From Clostridia bacterium (lineage in GTDB: Bacteria; Bacillota; Clostridia; Christensenellales; CAG-138), in the NCBI GenBank assembly GCA_017619735.1, contig JAFZRT010000009.1, positions 1 to 43,286 on the forward strand: a stretch of 43,286 bases of DNA. The letters are read 5' to 3'. The translations under genes and the position numbers were made by a program. This document shows, one piece after another, positions 34,081 through 40,781 of this stretch. Position 1 is the first letter of the stretch. Each line of letters opens with the position of its first letter. Below the pieces are notes generated by a model that had not been told where the DNA came from, searched no databases, and worked only from the letters and a program-made list of their open reading frames with translations.

Positions 34081-34165
34081 ACGAGTCCCTTTACCCGCTC
34101 CAAAACAACAGGCATCCAAAAGGATGCCTGTTATTTTGGTTAACGCGGGTAAAGAGGACTCGAAC
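34081..34165. repeat. Second palindrome with a duplicated tRNA-Gly 3' end
   Basis: Positions 34082-34102 repeat the last 21 nt of tRNA-Gly exactly, but no tRNA body precedes them. A different hairpin follows (ACAGGCATCC 34108-34117 with 34122-34131). The right arm in reverse again reads GTTCGAGTCC…TTTACCCGCG. The stretch 33972-34393 holds no gene I can support beyond these repeats. Confidence 0.75.
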
Positions 34166-34393
34166 GGGTACGCCGGCCGCAGGCCGGAAAAAACGCAACA
34201 GTGCGGCGCTTTTTAGTACCTCGGTGATGAGTTGGTCCGACTCAGAGCCGATAGGAGAAGTCAACACGGAATGAAACAGTAAGTCGAAAGCGCCCCTCCT
34301 GTTCCCTCGATTGCATCTGTAACAATACTGTTCCATTGCTTAACGCGGGCAAAGGCACTCCTCCTTCCCCGTGCAAATACTCGCTGCGCGGTA

Positions 34394-34422
34394 TTGTCTT
34401 CATCATATATTTGTGATATAAT
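34394..34422 (+). promoter_or_regulatory. Promoter of the DUF3592 gene
   Basis: TTGTCT (34394-34399), 17 nt and TATAAT (34417-34422). Confidence 0.72.
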
Positions 34423-34506
34423 CGATTTTTGAGGGGCCGGCGCGGATCGCCGCGAGCAGTCCCGAAAATAACCGCCGCTCAATGCGGCCGAAAAGGAGAG
34501 AAAGCC

Positions 34507-35535
34507 ATGAATCCCGAGAACAAAATAGCAAGGATACTCAGAAACTCCGGTCCCGCGAGAGTGCTCGTGCCCATGGGCATAATACTCATCATATTCGGAA
34601 TAATACTGCTCGGCTTCAATACGGACAAGTACGTTGAGACGGTCGGCAGGATCACCTCCGTGACCGAGGGCGATTACGACCAGGACAACAATCAGCAGCA
34701 GTACGACGTGAACTTCAGCTACACGGTCGACGGCAAGGAGTACGATTCCACCTTCCCCAACCTGACCGGCAAGTTCAACGTCGGCGACGAGATAAAGGTC
34801 TTCTACGATCCCGACGAGCCCACGAAGGTCACCAATTCCAAGGCGGGCGGCTTCATAGGGCCCATCGCGATAGCTCTCGGCGCGCTCGCAGCGGGCTTCG
34901 GCATTTACAAGACGGTCAAGGCGTTCCGCAAGAGCAGGGAGCTCGACGAGGCGCTTCCCGGCGGCAAGTTCCCCACCGAGCAGTTCGACGGCTTCAAGAC
35001 CGCTCCCGGCGTCACCGAATACTATTTCCAGTGGGACGGACAGTCCTTCAAGCCCGGCTACATCATCGAGGACGCTCAGCGGAACGTGCTGTTTGAGGGC
35101 AAGATGGTGAAGCAGGCGCTGGTCGGCGCGCGCGTTTTCGAGTTCAACGATCATACCACGGGCGACGTGCGCGAGCATGACGTCGGCCACACCACGACGC
35201 AGAACTTCAACAACGAGTTCTTCTCCGCGAAGTCCTGGTTCAAGTTCGACGGTGAGAACATCTGGGACGTACTGCACGGACGCGGGCTCCGCATGGCGAC
35301 CGATATGCGCAGCAAGTTCCCGTACATGCTCTACAACGTGGTCAAGGACGGCGCGGCTTACGCCAGGATCGAGAACAGCAGCGTCTACGTCCACGAGGAG
35401 GACCAGGCGGAGCACAAGATCGCCATCCCCACCGGCGGCATGTATTATCGCTTCTGGACGAATTCGAAGGACTTCGAGACCCTGTTCCTCATCATGTTCG
35501 CGATAACCGAAACCGAGCAGGCAGTGGTCGAATAA
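34507..35535 (+). CDS. DUF3592 membrane protein with C-terminal beta domain
   Basis: 342 residues. One transmembrane segment (about 19-38), an extracytoplasmic DUF3592-like beta domain (VGRITSVTEGDYD…VDFSYTVDGKEY-like, VGDEIKVFYDPDEPTKV, about 45-112), a second membrane segment (about 118-140) and a soluble C-terminal part of about 190 residues rich in aromatic residues (YYFQWDGQSFKPGYIIEDAQRNVLFEGK). The last part is reminiscent of tubby/scramblase-like barrels, but this is only a visual impression. The role is unknown. The start is the ATG at 34507 with AAGGAG; the longer frame lacks an RBS. Confidence 0.75.
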   Translation: MNPENKIARILRNSGPARVLVPMGIILIIFGIILLGFNTDKYVETVGRITSVTEGDYDQDNNQQQYDVNFSYTVDGKEYDSTFPNLTGKFNVGDEIKVFYDPDEPTKVTNSKAGGFIGPIAIALGALAAGFGIYKTVKAFRKSRELDEALPGGKFPTEQFDGFKTAPGVTEYYFQWDGQSFKPGYIIEDAQRNVLFEGKMVKQALVGARVFEFNDHTTGDVREHDVGHTTTQNFNNEFFSAKSWFKFDGENIWDVLHGRGLRMATDMRSKFPYMLYNVVKDGAAYARIENSSVYVHEEDQAEHKIAIPTGGMYYRFWTNSKDFETLFLIMFAITETEQAVVE

Positions 35536-35596
35536 TCTCAAATATCCGCCTGCCGGGCGTATCCGGATACGGGCATGGATCCATAAAGAGAACGAA

Positions 35597-35634
35597 AGAT
35601 CCGGGGATATTCCGATATCCCCGGATCTCTTTTA
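35597..35634. terminator. Terminator after the DUF3592 gene
   Basis: Perfect 14-bp stem AGATCCGGGGATAT (35597-35610) with 35615-35628, then CTTTTATT. The core is nearly the same as the terminator at 15145-15175. Confidence 0.85.
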
Positions 35635-35715
35635 TTCTGTCGGATCCCGCCGAAACCATGCGGCTCATAATGCGCATGCGCCCTTCCCGCGGGGCTGGCC
35701 CGCTTACGCCTCTTC

Positions 35716-37251
35716 TCAGGCGAGGCCCATCGCCGTGCGGAGGACCGCCAGCGCATCGGAGGTGTCGACGGTGCCCGAGCCGTTTACGTCGGCCGCGGTG
35801 AACTGCTCGCCGTCGAGTTCGGCAAGGCCCATCGCGAAGCGCAGTATCAGCAGCGCGTCGGAGGTATCGACGGTGCCCGAGCCGTTTACGTCGCCGGGAA
35901 CGATCAGCCTTGTGAACCTTGCGGTGACGACGCCGAAATCAAGCTCGTTTTCGTCCTCGTCCATCGCGTAAAGATACGGGGATTCCGATATGAGCTCGCC
36001 GTTTTCATCGTACCAGCCGACGAACTTGGCCCCCTGTTCCTTCTGCGCTATCGCAGTCGGCCAATTCTCGTCCCAGTTTCGGCTGAACGCGACATAGCCG
36101 GAGCCCTCCGCCGCAAGACCCTCGAAGGGGATCAGCGGGTTGCCGGAAAAATCGAGCTCCCTGATGGGATTGAAGTCCGTTTCGAGATGAAGGAGAAGCG
36201 GGTTGCAGGAAAGATCCAGCTCCGAGATATCGTTCACCCTTACGGAAAGCGTTTCGAGCAGCGGACAGCAGGCGACGTCGAGCTCGGTCAGGTGATTGAC
36301 GGAGCAGTCGAGACCGCGAAGCTCCGGCATGCCGGAAACGTCGACAGACGTGAGCGAGTTGCACTCCAGATGCAGATACTCCATCGCGCCGCTTCCGTTT
36401 AGACAGACGGCCTCGAGCCCGTTATACCCGCAGATGACGCTCTTCAGCTCGGGGCAGTTCTCGGCGCGGAGCACCGTCATACCGCAGCCCTCCGCCTCGA
36501 ACCGCTCGATGCTTTGATTGCCTGAAATATCGAAGTGATCTATCGGATTATCGGATATCATGAGTTTTTTCAGCGAGACGCAGTCCGAGATATCGAGCTC
36601 ATCGATCATGTTTCTCCCGCAGACAAGCGTTTCAAGGGAGGTCATGCCTTCAAGGTCGAGCTCCGTAAGGCCGCAGTTGCTGCATTCCAGCGTCACGAGC
36701 GCGGAACAGCCGGACATCTTAAGCTGCTCTATCGTCATGTTTCCATCCGTGTAAAGCATCCTGAGCCCTGTGCAGTCGGAAACGTTGATGTATGTGAGCT
36801 CGTTTTCGCCGCAGTCGAGCAGCTCAAGCTCCGTACATCCGGAAAGATCGAGCGGTCCGACAAGCGGAGCGGCATAGCCACGCTCTATCGGGCCCTTCTC
36901 CTCATAGTCGGATTCATTGGGATTTATATCGAGCCAGGCAAGCTTTTTTACGGCGCCATCCGTCCAGAATGCGCCGGCGCTTTCCCCCCACTGGCCCTCA
37001 TAGCGCCATGTTTCGGGATCGGCCGGATCGTATTCCCCATCCCAGAAGGCCGCGAGCTTGTCGCCGTTCTTCATCCCGGCGGAGTCCTCCGTATCGAGGA
37101 AGGCGACAAGCGCCTGATAATCGTGTTCGTCATAGCCGTCGGGCGTGGGATGATCGGATGTGTTCCTCCCCAAAGCAAGCGCGGAAAGCGGCGCCGCGGC
37201 CGCGAGCAGTACGGCCAACATTAGGCCGACAGTCCTTTTTAAGCTTTTCAT
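35716..37251 (-). CDS. Secreted leucine-rich-repeat protein with C-terminal dockerin
   Basis: 511 residues from the ATG at 37249-37251 (AAGGA upstream). Signal peptide about 1-27. Residues 41-100 share the module of the lipoprotein at 1401-3077 (MKNGDKL…YDPADPETW). Then about 13 internalin-like repeats of about 21 residues (LDLSGCTELELLDCGENELT pattern), a FVGWYDENGE segment, and the common ending FTR. The last 60 residues hold two dockerin-type calcium loops (DVNGSGTVDTSD, twice). The two proteins look like members of one family in which one is membrane-anchored by lipid and the other by dockerin. ECF-type promoter at 37293-37323. Confidence 0.82.
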   Translation of the reverse strand: MKSLKRTVGLMLAVLLAAAAPLSALALGRNTSDHPTPDGYDEHDYQALVAFLDTEDSAGMKNGDKLAAFWDGEYDPADPETWRYEGQWGESAGAFWTDGAVKKLAWLDINPNESDYEEKGPIERGYAAPLVGPLDLSGCTELELLDCGENELTYINVSDCTGLRMLYTDGNMTIEQLKMSGCSALVTLECSNCGLTELDLEGMTSLETLVCGRNMIDELDISDCVSLKKLMISDNPIDHFDISGNQSIERFEAEGCGMTVLRAENCPELKSVICGYNGLEAVCLNGSGAMEYLHLECNSLTSVDVSGMPELRGLDCSVNHLTELDVACCPLLETLSVRVNDISELDLSCNPLLLHLETDFNPIRELDFSGNPLIPFEGLAAEGSGYVAFSRNWDENWPTAIAQKEQGAKFVGWYDENGELISESPYLYAMDEDENELDFGVVTARFTRLIVPGDVNGSGTVDTSDALLILRFAMGLAELDGEQFTAADVNGSGTVDTSDALAVLRTAMGLA

Positions 37252-37292
37252 ATCCCTATCCTTTCCGTGAACGCCGTTCACTCGTCTTCATA

Positions 37293-37323
37293 TATATAAC
37301 GCGCGAAGGCGGCGGCCGGTTCC
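37293..37323 (-). promoter_or_regulatory. ECF-sigma-type promoter, copy 2
   Basis: GGAACC (37318-37323), 16 nt and CGTTATATA (37293-37301) on the minus strand, about 42 nt upstream of the LRR-dockerin gene. Confidence 0.7.
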
Positions 37324-37332
37324 CTCTTTTTG

Positions 37333-37361
37333 GAAAAAAGATGCGCACAAAGCGCATCTTT
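37333..37361 (-). terminator. Terminator after the YfcC-type transporter
   Basis: GATGCGC (37340-37346) with GCGCATC (37352-37358) and six Ts on the minus strand. Confidence 0.85.
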
Positions 37362-37381
37362 CACTTATTTTCGACGCTTCG

Positions 37382-38812
37382 TCAGTACCCTATCGCTATG
37401 CCGATAATGAGGAACAGCACCACGAGGGCGAGGTTGACCGCGAAGAGCGGCGCGGATCTCTTGACCCATTTGAAATAGTCGACCTCTATCATCGAAAGGC
37501 TTATGAGCAGCACCGGCGAGGTCGGGAAGAGCACATTGGTATAGCCGTCCGCGAAGGTGTAGATGAGCACGAGCATCTGCTTTGTGAGCCCCACGTTGAC
37601 TACGGCGAGCATGCCCATAACGAGGATCGCCTTCGCCGTGGAGGAGGAGATGAAGAACTCCAGCACGAGTATTATCGCGTAGAGCACGAGCGCGATCATA
37701 ATGAGGCTCCTGCCCTCGACTATGCCGTTTATCTGATGGACTATTGTGGGCATTATCATGCCCTCGTCGAAAATGTACTTGACGGAGGACGCGAGCGCTA
37801 TGAAAACTATCGTGGGCAGCGCGCCGACAGCGCCCTTCAGGAAGCTCTTCATGACGAGCTTGAGATCGCCCGTGCAGACGAGCCCGGCCGCTATGCCGAA
37901 TATGAGGAAGTAGGCGATAAGCACGACCACGGTATAGTCGCGCAGCGCGGCGGTCGTCGAGCAGGCGATGAGCAGCGCGAGGCAGACGAGCAGGAACACG
38001 ACGTACGTGAGCTTGATCCTCCCCGCCCTTGCCGGGTCGCGGGCCTCCTCCCCGGTATCGCCCGCGGCGCGGAGCTTTTCATCGTGCGCGCAGGTGAGAC
38101 TCGCGGTCGGATCCTTGATGATCCTCCTGACGTAGAGGAATATGAAGCAGAGCATCAGAAGGTACATGACGGCGAATATCACTATCCTGTACCAGATGTT
38201 CTCCATGGGATTCGCGCCGATTATCTGGGAAGCGAGCAGTACGGTGAACGGGTTGGTTATAGCGCTTGCGAAGCCGAACCCGCAGGAGATAATGCTGACG
38301 AGGAAGCCCGTGAAGGAGTCGAATCCGACCATGACGCAGAGCGCGGTGATGATGGGCAGCATCGTGAGCATCTCCTCGAACTGGCCGAGGAACGCGCCGA
38401 AGCACATGAATATGAACGACACGGCCATGAGCAGCAGCATGCGGCGCTTTTTGAAGCGCTCCGATATGGCGCCGACGAGGACCTTTATGCCGCCGACGTC
38501 GTTCATCACCTGGAACGCGGCGAAAATGACGATGAGGAACAGGGTCAGCATTATGAGCGTGAGCCCCGACGGCGAGAAGAACACGAGTATCGGCGCGAGC
38601 AGACCCTTAATAATGCCGATGCCCTTCACGCCCTCGACCCTTTCGTATTCGAGGTAGTTCACGCTCCCGTCGGGGTTCGTGCCGAAGCTCCCCTTCGGTA
38701 TGACGTAGGTGAGCACTATCGCGGCAAGCATGAGCGCCGCGAGCAGCGCCGACACCTGCAGGAAGGTCTTTTTGGACAGATCCACGAGCGACCTTTTATT
38801 CTTCGTTTCCAT
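37382..38812 (-). CDS. YfcC/DcuC-family membrane transporter
   Basis: A 476-residue protein with about 12 hydrophobic segments, of the YfcC/C4-dicarboxylate anaerobic carrier group (DcuC/ArcD-like ion transporter superfamily). Family-like features are the start LVDLSKKTFLQVSALLAALMLAAIVLTYVIPKG in pieces, GGIKVLVGAISERFKKRR, the mid-protein hydrophilic loop (about 235-265), and ISSSTAKAILVMGMLAVV plus PTSPVLLISL near the C-terminus. The substrate is not predictable; related proteins move dicarboxylates, basic amino acids or peptides. The ATG overlaps the end of the upstream VTT-PlsC gene by 17 nt and uses an AAAGGAGGAAAGG sequence lying inside it, so translation is coupled. Confidence 0.85.
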   Translation of the reverse strand: METKNKRSLVDLSKKTFLQVSALLAALMLAAIVLTYVIPKGSFGTNPDGSVNYLEYERVEGVKGIGIIKGLLAPILVFFSPSGLTLIMLTLFLIVIFAAFQVMNDVGGIKVLVGAISERFKKRRMLLLMAVSFIFMCFGAFLGQFEEMLTMLPIITALCVMVGFDSFTGFLVSIISCGFGFASAITNPFTVLLASQIIGANPMENIWYRIVIFAVMYLLMLCFIFLYVRRIIKDPTASLTCAHDEKLRAAGDTGEEARDPARAGRIKLTYVVFLLVCLALLIACSTTAALRDYTVVVLIAYFLIFGIAAGLVCTGDLKLVMKSFLKGAVGALPTIVFIALASSVKYIFDEGMIMPTIVHQINGIVEGRSLIMIALVLYAIILVLEFFISSSTAKAILVMGMLAVVNVGLTKQMLVLIYTFADGYTNVLFPTSPVLLISLSMIEVDYFKWVKRSAPLFAVNLALVVLFLIIGIAIGY

Positions 38813-40640
38813 GCCTTTCCTCCTTTATGATATCCGCGATAAGCGCCCAGCGGACGACCTGCCGCCTGTTTTCGATGGGATAGAAGTAGTAAAGCTCATT
38901 GTTGTAATAGAGTTCGAACTCCTGCCCGCAGGAGAACGGGATCGCAGGCAGCTCGCTCATGGGGATCGTGAAGCTGACGCTGTCGGAGCGGTAGGAGAAC
39001 TCCTCCCGCGTCATTGTGCAAAAGCCCCTTTCGCGCCGCCTGCGCGGCCTGCCGTCGGAGAATACGACCGTTTTCACGGCCGCTTCGAGCCTCGTTCCGT
39101 CGAGCTCCGCGCGCTCCATATCGGCTATGCGCCCGTAGATATCGGCGATGCTGCCGTCGGCGAAGCGATAATCCGTGCCAAGTGTCCTCGAGCTGCCGCA
39201 TGCGGTGCAGAACAGCTCGCAGCCGCGGGTCCCGGTCGTGTAAAGCGCGCCGCAGTCGGGACAGCGGTACAGCACGTTTTCCAGCCCCTTTGCGAGGTCC
39301 TTCCCGCGGTAGGAGTTGACGGGATTCTCCGCCTCGTCGTAGCTCAAGCCGTCCTCTATTGCGAGATTCAGCTCCTCGACCGTCATGGCCTTCGCCTCCT
39401 CGGCGGAGATGACGCGCTCTGCGGAAACGAAAATGTCGGAGCGGATGAAGCGCCTGCGCCACTTGGGATTCGCGAAATAGGCGCCGCGGATACTTGCGAC
39501 GACTATGTCGACGCCGAGCTTTTTGTAAAACGCCGCGCTCCTTTCGACGATCGGGTAGTTCCTGCCCGTGAGCGAGAGCCGCCCCTCCGGGAACACGACT
39601 ACGGAGTAGCCGCCCCTGATCGCGCGGAGTATCCCGCGGGGGGTCACGAAATCGACGTTGAAGAGCTTTTTCGGAATGAAGCCCGCCTTGTGCGCGAGCC
39701 GCCCTATCACGCCGCCGTCGATATAGTGCTTGTTGACGACGTACGCGGGATTGACCTTCCCGACAAGGCGGCGGACGTAATAGAAATCGTAGAAGGACTC
39801 ATGATTGCAGAGCAGCACGTACGGCGGCTCCTTGCCCTTTATCAGCGAATCGTCGACGTGCAGACGCTGTCTGTGCTTCCTCAGGATATCGGCGATGCGG
39901 AAGAAAGCCGCGTAAATGACCGAATCCGGAGTGCCGTCGTTCTCCTTGAAATAGACCTTGTTGAGGAAAAGGAACAGCGCGGCGAAGAGCGCAAGAGCGA
40001 GAAGCACGATTATCAGTATCAGAAGCGGCAGCGGCATATCGTTCCTGATGAAGTATCTGGCCGCGGCGCCCATGAGGTTGGACGTGACTATGGAGGGGAT
40101 AACGCCCGTCGCGACGGTGGGCAGGTATCTGCGGTATCTGATCTTGGTGCTGCTCGCGTAATAGCATATCGCGCCGAAGGGGATGAGCGGCATTATGAAC
40201 AGGAAATAGAGCAGCAGCACCGTGCTCCGCTCCTTCTTATGGCCCGACGCGAGCTTTTCTATCTTCTCGATCTTTTCGACCTCTTTTTCGTCCGCTTTGA
40301 AGCGGAAAGCCCTTACGAGCACGAAAATTATGGTCGCGCCGAGGCACACGCCGAGGTCGCAGAGCAGTATCGCGATGTAGAAGGGGTAGCTCAGGCCGCT
40401 CGATATCTGGATGAACTCGGCGGGGATGAACACGACGACCATCTGCAGGGCTTCGACCAGCACGACCGCGAGGAAGCCGAGCGCTCCCTTATCCTGCAGG
40501 AGGGCCCGCGCGCCGTCCACGTCGTTGTTGATCTCCATGCGGATGTAGGGAACGAGTATGTCGCGAAGGAAAAAAACGAACAGTCCGATCACGGCCGCCA
40601 GGGAGACGAGAATTATTATCCTTTGCGAAGTCTTTTTCAT
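38796..40640 (-). CDS. VTT (DedA/TVP38-like) membrane domain fused to PlsC-type acyltransferase and zinc ribbon
   Basis: 614 residues. Residues 1-225 have five or six membrane segments with a VTT/SNARE-associated pattern (FIPAEFIQISSG, about 71-82; FIMPLIPFGAICY, about 148-160). VTT proteins of the DedA and TMEM41/VMP1 type move lipids between leaflets. Residues of about 255-400 are a PlsC/LPLAT acyltransferase with the NHESFYD motif (H280, D285) and FPEG (350-353). A zinc ribbon follows (C460, C463, C478, C481), then a Tyr/Phe-rich C-terminal domain. The ATG at 40638-40640 is chosen: GGAG lies 11 nt upstream, and the earlier ATG at 40661 falls at the transcription start of a perfect promoter. 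It probably moves and acylates a lipid; the substrate is unknown. Confidence 0.85.
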   Translation of the reverse strand: MKKTSQRIIILVSLAAVIGLFVFFLRDILVPYIRMEINNDVDGARALLQDKGALGFLAVVLVEALQMVVVFIPAEFIQISSGLSYPFYIAILLCDLGVCLGATIIFVLVRAFRFKADEKEVEKIEKIEKLASGHKKERSTVLLLYFLFIMPLIPFGAICYYASSTKIRYRRYLPTVATGVIPSIVTSNLMGAAARYFIRNDMPLPLLILIIVLLALALFAALFLFLNKVYFKENDGTPDSVIYAAFFRIADILRKHRQRLHVDDSLIKGKEPPYVLLCNHESFYDFYYVRRLVGKVNPAYVVNKHYIDGGVIGRLAHKAGFIPKKLFNVDFVTPRGILRAIRGGYSVVVFPEGRLSLTGRNYPIVERSAAFYKKLGVDIVVASIRGAYFANPKWRRRFIRSDIFVSAERVISAEEAKAMTVEELNLAIEDGLSYDEAENPVNSYRGKDLAKGLENVLYRCPDCGALYTTGTRGCELFCTACGSSRTLGTDYRFADGSIADIYGRIADMERAELDGTRLEAAVKTVVFSDGRPRRRRERGFCTMTREEFSYRSDSVSFTIPMSELPAIPFSCGQEFELYYNNELYYFYPIENRRQVVRWALIADIIKEERHGNEE

Positions 40641-40669
40641 TTGCCGTTTCGCTCCGTTCATTTCATAAA

Positions 40670-40698
40670 ATTATAAGTTGACGGCCTTGTTTTGTCAA
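40670..40698 (-). promoter_or_regulatory. Consensus promoter of the VTT-PlsC/transporter operon
   Basis: TTGACA (40693-40698), 17 nt and TATAAT (40670-40675) on the minus strand: a perfect sigma-A match. Confidence 0.9.
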
Positions 40699-40730
40699 TA
40701 CGGCCGCCCGCCTCGTTTCGGCGAAGAAGG

Positions 40731-40766
40731 ACAAAAAAAGACCGCGGAGGTCAAGCTCCGCGGTCT
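40731..40766 (-). terminator. Terminator after the 5'-nucleotidase
   Basis: GACCGCGGAG (40740-40749) with CTCCGCGGTC (40756-40765), then seven Ts on the minus strand. Confidence 0.9.
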
Positions 40767-40781
40767 TGTTCAGCATTCAGG

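Noticed and set aside
34082..34102. A second tRNA-Gly gene
   Set aside because: Only the last 21 nt of the tRNA are present; there is no D arm or anticodon arm upstream.
38709..40676. A 655-codon plus-strand open frame opposite the VTT-PlsC gene
   Set aside because: Acidic/basic low-complexity translation, covers the perfect minus-strand promoter, no RBS.
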